From contig CAZLMM010000003.1 of NCBI GenBank assembly GCA_964560495.1, positions 62,001-126,000 on the forward strand: a DNA stretch of 64,000 nucleotides, written 5' to 3'. This stretch comes from UBA5069 sp964560495 (GTDB lineage Bacteria; Chloroflexota; Anaerolineae; Caldilineales; Caldilineaceae). Positions 8,501-16,146 of the stretch are shown here, piece by piece. The notes under the pieces are model-generated. The model saw only the letters and a list, made by a program, of their open reading frames with translations. It made no database searches and was not told the DNA's origin. Each line of letters starts with the position of its first letter. The stretch's first letter is position 1. The translations under genes and the position numbers were made by a program.

Positions 8501-10923
8501 GCGCCGGCGAATTCACCGTGCGCCTCATCACGCCCGAAGAGTGGACCGTCATGGTCTACATGTCCGCCGAGCTATCCACCACCGCGACCATCACCGCCGG
8601 CCTGGACGCCCTGGCGCTCATGGCGCTAGACGACATGGAGCAGACCGGCTCTGGCGAGGAATCCATGAAGGAATTCCAGGTGCTGGCGCTGGTGGATTTC
8701 GACGAGCACGCCTGGGACGGCAAGAAGGGGGCCGGCAGCGACCCCGACCACCGCGGCGACGCGGTGCTCTACTGCATCCGCAAAGACCGCCAGGCCAACG
8801 GCACGAAGTTCTCCATCGCCAAACAGCCGGCCGAGGTGCTGGATATCGCCAACGCCGGCCAGCCCAATCAGCGCGCCGAGGCCAACATGGGCGACCCGGC
8901 CACCCTCAAGAAATTCGTCGAGTGGAGCATCGACTACTTCCCGGCCAAGAAGTACGCCCTGGTCATCTGGGGCGACGGCAAGGGCTACGGGTGGAAGGTC
9001 AACCCGGACAAGGCTCTGGGGCCGGGCAACGACAACAAGCGCGCCGCTCCAGACGCACAGGACGCCAAACATGACGCCCTGGAAATGAAAGAACTGCGCA
9101 CCGCCATGGCCGATGTCAAGAGCAAGATCAACGCCGGCAGCCAGTACAAGGCCAATACGGGCGTCAACCGCCGGCTGGACGTGCTGGGCTTCGACGTGGG
9201 TCACATGGCGCTCATCGACGTGGGCCGCCAGGTGCAAGAATCAGTGGATGTGATGGTTGCCTCGGAAGAACGCATCCATGCCGACGGCTGGCCTTACAAA
9301 GAGCTGCTGGAAGGGCTCAAGTGCCAGCTCCAGGCCAACGAGACGTGGAAGTGCGACGCGCCCCAGAAAAAGGAGGCCGACGAGTTAGGCAAACACGCGG
9401 TCTCGGTCTATCACACGTATTACGAAGACGCCGCCCATCCCGACCCCAAACACACTCTCAGCGCTGTGCGCCTGAATCCCAAGAACCAGCTCAACGCCGC
9501 GGCCTGCACTACTTTCGACGACCTGGTGAGCTGCGTGAGCGCCTTCGCCTCGGAACTGCGCGCCGGCGTCGAGGATTATCTGACGCAGGACGACCCCACG
9601 GACAACGTGCAAATCAAGATCAAGCACGAGGGGCGCGAGGCCAGCGAGGAAATGGAGGATAAGAACTATATCGACTTGCGCCACTTCGCCGAGAAGATTC
9701 GCGATTCCTCTGTGCCGGGCAGCTACAAGAGCCAGGCCGGGCCCATCTACGATGCGCTGGTCAAAGGCGGCGCCATCATCCTGGCCAGCGAGCGCGGCGG
9801 CGCGCACCCCAATTCCCACGGCCTGACTATCTACTTCCCCCACGACCAGGAACTGCCCGAAGACGCCAACTGCAAAGACGCCCCGGACGCCGGCGACCGT
9901 AAATGTGGTTTCGACAGCCCGCTGCCGTCGCAAAAACTCTACGCCAAAGACCCGGCCATCCGCATCCCCAAGCTCAATCGCCCGCCCAATGACCCCACGC
10001 ACCCGCGCCCCCAGGTTGAAGGCTTGCGCTTCCCCCAGGAGACCAACTGGGATGAGTTCCTCCACCGCTACTACAAGCCTGTGGCCGACGCCTGCATTCG
10101 CATCGCCGGCGCCTGCGTGGAATTCACCATCATCGCCGTGGGGCAGACCGTCACCCTCAGCGGCCACGGCTCGTCGGACAGCGACGGCCCGGCCCAGGAC
10201 GATGTCCCGCAGCAGTGGTATTGGGACATGGACCCCCTGGTGGACATCCCCGCGCCGCTGCCGGCCTATCCCATCACCTCGCCGGTGATCTTCGACGACC
10301 CATGCACCGAAGATTGTGACCGCAACGAGGTGGACGCCTCGGATGACGACCCCAACGCCATGGGCGAGCTGGTCGCCTTCACCTGCCCCGCGCCCGGATT
10401 GTACAGTTTCCGCCTGATGACCCACGATGAACACAACGACCAGGGTCGCATCCACAACGAGGAGACGCACCATGTTCACTGGAAGCTGGACGCCGAGCCG
10501 GTGAGTCTGCTTTGTCTCATGTGGTGGAAGATCAGCACGCCAACCACCACCACACCGGGCCGGCCGGTGATGTATACACTGACGCTGCACGACCCCACGA
10601 TCACGACGCCCACCACGGCCATGATACGGGATCCCCTGCCAGACGGCGTGCAGATTTCTGGTCAGCCAGAATGCGACCCAGTGGGATGTTCGTATATCCC
10701 GTCGCAAAATGCAGTCGTCTGGCAGGGCGTGCTGACAGGTGAGACGCAGGTGATTTTGCAAATTCCGGTGACGGTCGTTCCCACGGAGCCGCCTCTCTGC
10801 CCACCGACGATCGTCAACACAGCCACGGTCACCTATCGCAGCATCACCGTGCCGACCACGGCCGTCACGACGATCGATTGCACCGCGCCCACCGCCAGTT
10901 CGAGCGGCAATCCAGGGCAGTGA
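5548..10923 (+). CDS. Giant secreted S8 subtilase with degenerate clostripain-like (C11) domain
   Basis: A 1,791-residue exported protein. In order: signal peptide (1-30), ARIFLPITLR motif, Pro-rich linker, an inhibitor-I9-like propeptide region (about 240-310), and an S8 catalytic domain with Asp353 (AVVDTG), His403 (GHGSHVAG), Asn504 (SAGNN) and Ser688 (GTSQASP), so the protease should be active. Between Asn504 and Ser688 is a long insert of D-x-N-x-x-G calcium-loop-like repeats. A PPC-like beta domain (905-985) is followed by a C11 clostripain-like domain (990-1440), recognisable from EWTVMVYMSAE and ASEERIHADGWPY. There the catalytic His position is Asp1143 (IWGDGKGYGW) and the catalytic Cys position is Gly1218 (FDVGHM), so this part is probably inactive. 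A PKD-like segment and a DUF11-like beta domain end the protein. The start follows GGCAGGAG. Confidence 0.9.
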   Translation: MNKQSALHLAGIFVALLLLSPVFTSPSWANDAQGAPLDDAAATPTPASLQNRSEGGGSSDSPDNHAARIFLPITLRDAAAPPPQPPPPTPPAPPPQPEGSVLLAEYPRIARAMTHLNNGEVRVAYQVYNNVGHAIEFLSLHFNAQAEAGSVEFVAASPDAAGVFSATHTIASQVVTCTFSIQPDKMLASGQTADLSCTYREDDAAVVVQSETLAPEPFVDDMDFDQIHDALTAQANGAGNALLEVLVMLTRPVAQSDLDFFIGYGGSVEYTIPLIDGFFGTLPADHLYDYRYDAPDVDFIEPNLPGFPLLDIATANTRARRVWLGDTDGSTVVVTDTVAALTGDRRTAIAVVDTGLDASHPGLGPYQDVSVVGWGALAGGTKMVGWRDFDPRASATPIDVDGHGSHVAGIAAGTGGGAAPAGQDMRGVAPNAKLVGVRLPQVGNHSAAFANALNWLRGQLATYHVVAVNQSYGSAATGGASRGWSRATERMVEAGVVMVNSAGNNFDADDGGLNIGAPADVEKVLTVGAVNDNDQVTYYSSNGNVRLRNVKPDVVAPGGGFIIDNNFNFTATMLSVDSNLLEPFIDTNANGVPNPGDRCLDWNGNGQFDTQMDIFLDRNGNRRLNGAEPVLNWNGRAGFQGGGDICVDTDGNGVFSNELWLDLDGNIAYSPNGSTPVANDYQAMVGTSQASPVVAGEVALIVDGMTDYDNKNADDEAGDHEDPWNGKDDDRDDMIDEDTGEWLYEERNARLVKSIVLMSTFEVPGGEMVPNQWLWLDENGDGFRQFGTDETIRDVDLNQTFGVTDVVVNQGANGVIDVANGDRFDPTDGDLVHDPWFLNAGDSNDPRTRPGAPAGGWDRGGKDNKEGYGRVAIDAAVEAVTKEFCAVETDEFGAGLTDKKVWARHLHLYAGKEYKLILDGPGGADFDMYLYQGTPDANGDPVLARQPGGGGAEIAAKTAGTADEELVFKVRADGLYFLVIRRVDGAGEFTVRLITPEEWTVMVYMSAELSTTATITAGLDALALMALDDMEQTGSGEESMKEFQVLALVDFDEHAWDGKKGAGSDPDHRGDAVLYCIRKDRQANGTKFSIAKQPAEVLDIANAGQPNQRAEANMGDPATLKKFVEWSIDYFPAKKYALVIWGDGKGYGWKVNPDKALGPGNDNKRAAPDAQDAKHDALEMKELRTAMADVKSKINAGSQYKANTGVNRRLDVLGFDVGHMALIDVGRQVQESVDVMVASEERIHADGWPYKELLEGLKCQLQANETWKCDAPQKKEADELGKHAVSVYHTYYEDAAHPDPKHTLSAVRLNPKNQLNAAACTTFDDLVSCVSAFASELRAGVEDYLTQDDPTDNVQIKIKHEGREASEEMEDKNYIDLRHFAEKIRDSSVPGSYKSQAGPIYDALVKGGAIILASERGGAHPNSHGLTIYFPHDQELPEDANCKDAPDAGDRKCGFDSPLPSQKLYAKDPAIRIPKLNRPPNDPTHPRPQVEGLRFPQETNWDEFLHRYYKPVADACIRIAGACVEFTIIAVGQTVTLSGHGSSDSDGPAQDDVPQQWYWDMDPLVDIPAPLPAYPITSPVIFDDPCTEDCDRNEVDASDDDPNAMGELVAFTCPAPGLYSFRLMTHDEHNDQGRIHNEETHHVHWKLDAEPVSLLCLMWWKISTPTTTTPGRPVMYTLTLHDPTITTPTTAMIRDPLPDGVQISGQPECDPVGCSYIPSQNAVVWQGVLTGETQVILQIPVTVVPTEPPLCPPTIVNTATVTYRSITVPTTAVTTIDCTAPTASSSGNPGQ

Positions 10924-10943
10924 CGCCGCTGCCCGGCCACCTC

Positions 10944-10980
10944 CAATCTTCCAGGAAGCTCCGAGCTTCCTGGAAGATTG
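10944..10980. repeat. Palindromic repeat, family A copy 1
   Basis: Perfect 18-base arms, CAATCTTCCAGGAAGCTC (10944-10961) and its complement (10963-10980), 20 bases after the protease stop. Related hairpins with the CTTCCNGGAAG core lie at 15420-15450 and 15999-16037. There is no T-tract, so a terminator role is uncertain. Confidence 0.75.
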
Positions 10981-10999
10981 TGCAGGCGCTCCACCTGGT

Positions 11000-11380
11000 C
11001 TATGCTTGAATGATCGGGACTGCATAGGCAAGCAGTTGAGAGTCGCGGGTCACCAGCGTCAGCTTTTCGACTCGCGCTTGCGCCACCAACATCCGGTCAA
11101 ATGGATCGGCATGGTGGGGCGGCAAATTTTCAACAGCGAGGGCGTGATCGGTCGTGATGTCCAGTGGCGTGAAGCGGTGTCGGCGCATCTCCTCAAGATA
11201 GTTGCCAGCAGGCAACCGCAGCTTGCCGAGCGCCTTTTTAATCGTGATTTCCCACGCGGTCGCCGCGCTGACAAAAACCACATTTCGACCATCCGTAATT
11301 GCCGTGCGCGCTGCAGAAGACAGGGACTGGTCATTGTCCACCGCCCATAGAAATACATGGGTGTCGAGGAGCAGATTCAT
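11000..11380 (-). CDS. PIN-domain toxin (VapC-like)
   Basis: A 126-residue PIN protein: LLLDTHVFLWAV with the first catalytic Asp, AATAWEITIKKALGKL with the conserved Glu, and HHADPFDRMLVAQA with further acidic residues, ending in the strand TLVTRDSQL. This is the type II toxin subgroup in which HADPFDR is diagnostic; members are metal-dependent RNases. The start overlaps the end of the upstream antitoxin gene by four bases. All active-site positions are present and the length is normal. Confidence 0.92.
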   Translation of the reverse strand: MNLLLDTHVFLWAVDNDQSLSSAARTAITDGRNVVFVSAATAWEITIKKALGKLRLPAGNYLEEMRRHRFTPLDITTDHALAVENLPPHHADPFDRMLVAQARVEKLTLVTRDSQLLAYAVPIIQA

Positions 11381-11628
11381 GTGCTGCTTTCTCCGGTAAA
11401 CAAAGCCACGATCTCTGGGGACAGCTCGTCGAAGTCATCTGCAATCCAAATTTTCCCTTTCCAATCGCCGATTCCGAGTTGACGCGGGCTTATATCCGTG
11501 TCGTACGGTACGAGCTTGGCAACTGGCTTGCCCGCTTTGCCGATAATCACTTCCTGGCCCTGCAAGACCAATTCGATCAACTTTGACAGGCTCGCTTTGG
11601 CGTCAGAGATATTTGTAATCACCGTCAT
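11377..11628 (-). CDS. Phd/YefM-family antitoxin
   Basis: The 83-residue protein has the Phd/YefM N-terminal DNA-binding fold (TVITNISDAKASLSKLIELV, then GQEVIIGKAGKPVAKLVPY) and an acidic C-terminal tail (DDFDELSPEIVALF) that would occupy the PIN toxin active site. The start at 11628 is preferred over one 60 bases upstream, because a purine-rich GAAGGGGGGAA segment precedes it and the family begins at this point. It is translationally coupled to the toxin, and autorepression is expected from the family. Confidence 0.88.
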   Translation of the reverse strand: MTVITNISDAKASLSKLIELVLQGQEVIIGKAGKPVAKLVPYDTDISPRQLGIGDWKGKIWIADDFDELSPEIVALFTGESST

Positions 11629-11947
11629 CCCATCATTCCCCCCTTCTTGATCTCTTGTAAGTATAGTCTGGTCTGGTCTGATCTGCAAGCGCAGGTCGGC
11701 TCATAAGATTCAACTGAGGGTCAATGGTGGAGCAATCTCACAGGTGGGTGAAGCGGCGCCCTTTCGTCGGCATTGCCAGGCAATCATTCGAGCTGCACAG
11801 AGGACGTTGGGGGTGAAACCTGGACTCGGGCTTACAGTTTTTGCACATGAATTATAGCAACCTGACAGCACTTTCCTGTAGATTTGAAGTCCATCTGGAT
11901 GCTGCAGCTTGCTCTGCGGCTCTGTGTACTCGAAAAGGAGAAAACCT
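11629..11947. other. Divergent intergenic region, promoters not resolved
   Basis: About 320 bases between the reverse toxin-antitoxin pair and the forward hydrolase gene. AAGGAG at 11935-11940 is the ribosome binding site of the hydrolase. Repeated CTGGT motifs near 11668-11682 lie just upstream of the antitoxin and could be part of its operator. No gene is supported. Confidence 0.4.
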
Positions 11948-12859
11948 ATGGACCGCATCTATGTTATGCAGCTTGTACGCTCGTTTCAGGTCGGCGCCAT
12001 CGACCGCCGCACCTTCTTGAAGCGGGCCGGCGCCGCCCTGGGCAGCATGTCGGCCGCCGCGATCTTGTTGGCTGCCTGCCAGCCCATCAGCAGCGCACCC
12101 CGCCCCGTCACCGAGGAGATGCCCAGCGGAGAAGGCGTCGGCTCGCCGGAAACCTCCATGACCACGGAGGACGGCCTGGAAGCCGGCATTGTGGAATACG
12201 CCGGGCCGGGCGGCGAAACCCTCACCGGCTACATGGCGCGACCTGCAGGCGCTGAGGCGCTTCCCGCTGTGATCGTCTTGCAGGAATGGTGGGGCGTCAA
12301 TGAACATATCATGGATGTCACTCGCCGCATCGCCAACGAAGGCTATGTTGCCCTGGCGCCCGATCTCTACAAGGGGCAGGTGGCGACCGAACCCGACGAA
12401 GCGCGCAAACTGGTCATGGAGCTGGATATGGCTGCGGCAGTCGAGGAGATCGGCAGCGCCATCGACTTCCTCCTGGGCCAGGAGACAGTGGCCGGCGATA
12501 CAGCCGGCGTCGTGGGTTTCTGCATGGGTGGCCGCCTGGTGTTGATGACCGCTCTGGCCGATGAGAGCGTAGGCGCGGCAGTTGCCTTCTACGGATCGCC
12601 CCTTGCACCTGATCAGGCGACCAGTGTGAAGGCGCCGGTGCTCGGTCTCTATGGCGCCGACGATGGCGGCATCCCGGTGGCAGATGTCAACGCCATGGGC
12701 GAGGCGCTGACTGCTGCGGGCGTCGTCAACGAAATTCACGTGTACGAGGGCGCGCCCCATGCCTTCTTCAACGACACCCGCGAAAGCTATCGGCCCGAAG
12801 CCGCGGCCGACGCCTGGCAGCGTATGCTCGGTTGGTTCCAGACGCATCTTCAGGGATAG
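11948..12859 (+). CDS. Exported dienelactone-hydrolase-family lipoprotein
   Basis: A 303-residue alpha/beta hydrolase. The N-terminus has a twin-arginine motif (DRRTFLKR) followed by a hydrophobic stretch ending in the lipobox LLAAC, so it is probably exported folded and lipid-anchored. The catalytic triad typical of dienelactone hydrolases is present: Cys192 in GFCMGG, Asp238 in YGADDGG and His271 in GAPHAFF; the QEWWG segment supplies the family's active-site Glu. The family hydrolyses lactones and esters; the actual substrate is unknown. Cytoplasmic relatives are about 240 residues, and the surplus here is the signal and linker. AAGGAG lies seven bases before the start. A strong terminator follows. 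Confidence 0.92.
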   Translation: MDRIYVMQLVRSFQVGAIDRRTFLKRAGAALGSMSAAAILLAACQPISSAPRPVTEEMPSGEGVGSPETSMTTEDGLEAGIVEYAGPGGETLTGYMARPAGAEALPAVIVLQEWWGVNEHIMDVTRRIANEGYVALAPDLYKGQVATEPDEARKLVMELDMAAAVEEIGSAIDFLLGQETVAGDTAGVVGFCMGGRLVLMTALADESVGAAVAFYGSPLAPDQATSVKAPVLGLYGADDGGIPVADVNAMGEALTAAGVVNEIHVYEGAPHAFFNDTRESYRPEAAADAWQRMLGWFQTHLQG

Positions 12860-12936
12860 CCTGGTCGGAAGGCGGCGCGACCGCGAAGCTATCAGGACAA
12901 TACGGTTCGGACTGTTCGAACTGCTCTGTGCCCTCT

Positions 12937-12977
12937 ATAGGACTCACGCACTCGGGTGCGTGAGTCCTATTTTTTTT
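12937..12977 (+). terminator. Rho-independent terminator after the hydrolase gene
   Basis: Perfect 15-base arms ATAGGACTCACGCAC (12937-12951) and GTGCGTGAGTCCTAT (12956-12970) around a TCGG loop are followed directly by seven T. This is a textbook intrinsic terminator for the forward strand. Confidence 0.93.
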
Positions 12978-13106
12978 ATCGAGCAATATCGGCAATAGAT
13001 CAGAAATCCGAAAGGTGTAATTTCAGGCTTCGATGGGGATACTCAGCTCCTCTGCCGGGGCGTTAAGCAGACAGTCGACCATGCACGCTTGTAGCGTTCA
13101 GTTAGC

Positions 13107-13226
13107 GGTAGTGTAGCGATAGGCAATGATACTACACCTATGTTGCCTATTCTGCAGGAGCACCCGTTTTCGGGGAGAACACTGGCGCGACGCCGGCAGC
13201 CATCTCGATGGCTACTCAGCCAGGTG
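13107..13226 (+). promoter_or_regulatory. Structured leader candidate upstream of the binding-protein fusion gene
   Basis: Several pairings are packed here. GTGTAG (13111-13116) pairs with CTACAC (13132-13137) while ATAGGCAA (13119-13126) pairs with TTGCCTAT (13143-13150), an interleaved order that allows a pseudoknot or two alternative hairpins. Further on are CCCG-TTTT-CGGG (about 13166-13177) and AGCCAT-CTCG-ATGGCT (about 13198-13213), the latter enclosed by CACTGGC and GCCAGGTG. It matches no riboswitch consensus I recall. It could be a leader RNA or chance pairing in GC-rich DNA. Confidence 0.3.
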
Positions 13227-13300
13227 CAGAAGTCCTGTGAAGAATCGGCTTCATGTTGCAACCGACTGACGCCACACTATGCAAAACAAGGATCACAACC

Positions 13301-15394
13301 ATGAAAACAACAACCGCTATCGCCATCATCTGCGCCCTGCTGCTCCTGTTGGCTGGGCAAGCGGCGTACGCTGCATCGCCCCATCAGGGGACGCCCGACC
13401 CGGCTGATGACTGGGAGCGCGTCCAGAAAGCAGGCAAACTGGTGATTGGCACCGCCGCCGATTACCCACCCTTCGAGTTCTACAACAGCAACTACGAGTT
13501 GGACGGTTTCGACATCGCGCTGGCCAAAGCTCTGGGCGAGGAGCTTGGCGTCGAAGTCGAGTTCAACGACTATGCGTTCGATGGCCTGCTGGATCAGGTG
13601 CAGTTGGGCCAGGTCGACGCGGCGATTGCCGCCATTTCTGTCACTCCGGAACGCAGCGAGCGCGTTGCTTTCACAAACCTCTACTACATCGGCAGCAGCG
13701 CCGTTGTGGCTGGCTCCACCTTTGCCCAGACGATCACCTCCGCCTCGGACATGGCAGGGCTGACCGTGGGCGTCCAGCGCGGCACTACCTATCATGCGTG
13801 GGCGCAGGAGAATCTGGTCAACCACGGTTACATCCCGCAGGAGAACCTTATCGTCTATCCCACCGTGCGCGACATGTTCACCGACCTGCGCACCGGCAAA
13901 CTCGATGTTGCCCTCATGGGAAAGCTAACAGCTGACGCCGCAGTGCGCGGTCGCGGCCTGCAACTGGTGGGTGAAGGGTTGAGTTCGCAGCGATTCGCCA
14001 TTGCTCTGCCCAAGGGCAGCAGCCTGGTCGAACCGCTGAATGAAGCCCTGCTCGCCATCGAAGTGGACGGCCAGTTCGCCGCGCTTTCCAAGCTGTATCT
14101 CTCCGAGACGCCCCAGAGCAACGCGCCAACGGCCGGCGGCGCCGTGGTCGTGGAGCTGCCGACCGCCACGCCTGCCCCGGTCCAGCCGGCTGCGGCGACG
14201 CCAACGCCAGCTGCGCCCGCTTGTATCAACAGCATGAAGTGGATCGCCGACCTCAATCTGGATGACAAGAACATGCAGGCGCCGCCGATCCTTGTGCCAG
14301 GCCAGGATTTCACCAAAGGCTGGCGCGTGTTGAATAACGGTTCCTGCGCCTGGCCGGCCGACTTCGAGCTGGCCTACACCACCGGCAACCGTATCGAAGC
14401 GGCCATGGGCGGCAGCAGCGTCAAGCTCGGCCGCGCCGTGCAGCCCGGCGAAGAGGTCGATCTCAACGTCAGTCTGCGTGCGCCGCAGACCTATGGCATC
14501 TTCCAGGGCTTCTGGCAGATGCGCGACACCGTGAATCACCAAACCTTTGGCGAGACGGTCTGGGCCGGCATCCAGGTGCCGAATCCCAACCCGCCCCCAC
14601 CCGCCCCAACGCCCGTTCCGCAAGCGCCTGTCGCAGCGCCGGTCGGCCCGAATCTGCGCGCCGACTCGGCCTACATCGCCGCCGGCCAGTGCACAGCCCT
14701 GCGTTGGGACGTGGACAATGTCAATTCGATCTTCCTGATCGACGGCGGCAACCAGCAGGGCGTGGGCGGCCATGACGCCCGCACGGTCTGCCCTGGCTCC
14801 ACCACAACCTACACCCTGCGCGTGATTGGCAACGACGGCGCGACTCGCGACTTTCCCATTGTCGTCAATGTCTCGGGCAGCGCCGGTTACAGCATCAGCT
14901 TCTGGAGCGACCGCGACGCTATCGACGGCGGGCAATGCACCACACTGCGCTGGGATGTGCGCAACGTGCAGGCGGTCTATCTCGACGGCGAAGGCGTGGC
15001 CGGCGTCAGCCAACGCGAAGTGTGCCCGGGTGACACCCGCACCTACAACCTCTCTGTCATCAAGGGCGATGGCGGCCAGGAGAGCCGTCAAGTCACTGTC
15101 CGGGTCAACAATACGCAGCCGCAACAGTCATCGGCGCGCATCCGGCGCTTCGACGTTGACCGCAACATGACCTTCATCGGCGAGTGCATCACCCTGGAGT
15201 GGCGCACCGATGACGCCGAGGGCGTGGGGATCGAGCGCAACGGCAGCACGGTATTGCAGGCCGGCCCCGGCAACGGCGATTTCGAGGACTGCAATGCGCC
15301 GGTCGGCGTCAACGAGTATGACCTGATCGCCTATAACCGCGCCGGGCGCGAGACGCGTTCGCTCAGCGTCACCGTCCAGGATGCGGGCGATTAA
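13301..15394 (+). CDS. Family 3 solute-binding domain fused to NBR1-like Ig and three Ig-like domains
   Basis: A 697-residue exported protein. A signal peptide (1-25) precedes a complete family 3 amino-acid-binding domain (about 44-265: VIGTAADYPPFEFYN, DGFDIALAKALG, AIAAISVTPERSE). A Pro/Thr linker leads to an NBR1-like Ig domain (about 306-425: FTKGWRVLNNGSCAWP and GIFQGFWQMRD), then three Ig-like repeats (about 450-527, 535-607, 615-694), each with a C-x-x-L-x-W signature and a late Cys near CPG or CNAPVG. No permease or ATPase gene is adjacent, so it is more likely a surface sensor or scavenging protein than a transporter subunit. The start at 13301 is chosen because the signal peptide begins there; AAGG about ten bases upstream is a weak ribosome binding site. 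Confidence 0.88.
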   Translation: MKTTTAIAIICALLLLLAGQAAYAASPHQGTPDPADDWERVQKAGKLVIGTAADYPPFEFYNSNYELDGFDIALAKALGEELGVEVEFNDYAFDGLLDQVQLGQVDAAIAAISVTPERSERVAFTNLYYIGSSAVVAGSTFAQTITSASDMAGLTVGVQRGTTYHAWAQENLVNHGYIPQENLIVYPTVRDMFTDLRTGKLDVALMGKLTADAAVRGRGLQLVGEGLSSQRFAIALPKGSSLVEPLNEALLAIEVDGQFAALSKLYLSETPQSNAPTAGGAVVVELPTATPAPVQPAAATPTPAAPACINSMKWIADLNLDDKNMQAPPILVPGQDFTKGWRVLNNGSCAWPADFELAYTTGNRIEAAMGGSSVKLGRAVQPGEEVDLNVSLRAPQTYGIFQGFWQMRDTVNHQTFGETVWAGIQVPNPNPPPPAPTPVPQAPVAAPVGPNLRADSAYIAAGQCTALRWDVDNVNSIFLIDGGNQQGVGGHDARTVCPGSTTTYTLRVIGNDGATRDFPIVVNVSGSAGYSISFWSDRDAIDGGQCTTLRWDVRNVQAVYLDGEGVAGVSQREVCPGDTRTYNLSVIKGDGGQESRQVTVRVNNTQPQQSSARIRRFDVDRNMTFIGECITLEWRTDDAEGVGIERNGSTVLQAGPGNGDFEDCNAPVGVNEYDLIAYNRAGRETRSLSVTVQDAGD

Positions 15395-15419
15395 CCGACA
15401 ACGCAAATCGGTTTTACAC

Positions 15420-15450
15420 GCTTCCCGGAAGCACGGAGCTTCCGGGAAGC
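15420..15450. repeat. Palindromic repeat, family A copy 2
   Basis: Arms GCTTCCCGGAAGC (15420-15432) and GCTTCCGGGAAGC (15438-15450) lie 26 bases after the stop of the preceding gene. It shares the core and spacing of the repeats at 10944 and 15999. Confidence 0.7.
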
Positions 15451-15499
15451 TGATCATCAGTCCGTTCAATTCACTTTCATCAACACAAGGAGAAACACA

Positions 15500-15877
15500 A
15501 TGACTCTCATCGGCGCCGTCATCGGCATTCTGCTGGGCGCACTCATCTCAGGCTTCGTGATCTGGATCGTCGGCAAGCTCGGTATCGGTCTGGAAGTGAG
15601 CGGCTTTGGCCCGGCCTACATCGCTGCCATCGTCATCGCCGTGGTCTCGTGGCTTGTCACGTGGCTGTTGAGCGCGCTCGGCATCACGATTGGCGGCGGC
15701 CTGCTGGGCGCCATCATCCACTTTGTGATTGCGGCGCTGGTGCTGATGTTCAGCGCACGCATCGTGCCTGGGCTGCGCGTCAAGGGTTTCACCGGCGCGC
15801 TGGTCGGCGCGCTGGCCCTGGCCGTCGTCGCCTGGCTGGTGACGCTGGTGCTGGTGGCAATTGCGCCGGCAGCTTGA
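15500..15877 (+). CDS. Small four-helix membrane protein, phage holin superfamily IV-like
   Basis: The 125-residue product is almost entirely hydrophobic, with about four membrane helices. The ITIGGGLLGAIIHFVIAALV segment followed by SARIVPGLRVKGFTGALVGA matches the pattern of the chromosomal PF04020-type holin-like family (a polar turn, then P-G-hydrophobic-x-V-x-G-F). Members are widespread in non-viral genomes and have no firm function; a phage role is not implied by context. AAGGAG about eight bases upstream supports the start at 15500. It lies between two palindromic repeats and appears to be monocistronic. Confidence 0.7.
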   Translation: MTLIGAVIGILLGALISGFVIWIVGKLGIGLEVSGFGPAYIAAIVIAVVSWLVTWLLSALGITIGGGLLGAIIHFVIAALVLMFSARIVPGLRVKGFTGALVGALALAVVAWLVTLVLVAIAPAA

Positions 15878-15998
15878 CGCAACATCGTCGTGCGCCCTTT
15901 TCTCATGATGACCCGTGCGCGGGTTGGTGGAGAAGGCTGCCGGGCGATTTGGAACATCCGATAGAAAGTGCACTTGAAACCTATATACGATATAGCCG

Positions 15999-16037
15999 AC
16001 AACCTTCCTGGAAGCTCAGAACTTCCAGGAAGGTTGT
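15999..16037. repeat. Palindromic repeat, family A copy 3
   Basis: Arms ACAACCTTCCTGGAAG (15999-16014) and CTTCCAGGAAGGTTGT (16022-16037) are perfect complements around a seven-base loop. The same CTTCCNGGAAG core is seen at 10944 and 15420. Confidence 0.72.
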
Positions 16038-16061
16038 TTCAAGTCTATTTGGGTTGTCTTT

Positions 16062-16128
16062 ACTGCGGTTGCTTTGAGACCAGGAGTTTTTGGCCTGCGA
16101 AAACTCCTGGTCTCAAACAGAGCAAAGT
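16062..16128. repeat. Palindromic repeat, family B copy 1
   Basis: A perfect 18-base stem, TTTGAGACCAGGAGTTTT (16073-16090) with its complement at 16100-16117, is bordered by conserved flanks ACTGCGGTTGC and AGAGCAAAGT. A near-identical 67-base unit occurs at 48158-48224. It ends 18 bases before the start of the S41 gene, so it would fold in the 5' leader or promoter. Confidence 0.8.
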
Positions 16129-16146
16129 CCAAGAGGATTACCTGAC

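Noticed and set aside
9385..11031. Long reverse open frame (548 codons) opposite the subtilase gene
   Set aside because: It is antisense to a well-supported gene with complete protease motifs. High GC keeps the opposite strand open; its residues are Arg/Gly/Val/His-rich without a domain.
13107..13300. Cobalamin, c-di-GMP or T-box leader upstream of 13301
   Set aside because: The diagnostic boxes of these elements are not present; only generic hairpins can be supported.
15500..15877. Holin-like protein as evidence of a prophage
   Set aside because: This holin-like family is common on chromosomes without phage context, and no other phage gene is seen in the window.
10944..16128. Palindromes considered as insertion-sequence ends
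   Set aside because: No transposase gene lies between them and no target duplications are seen; they are better described as dispersed extragenic palindromes.
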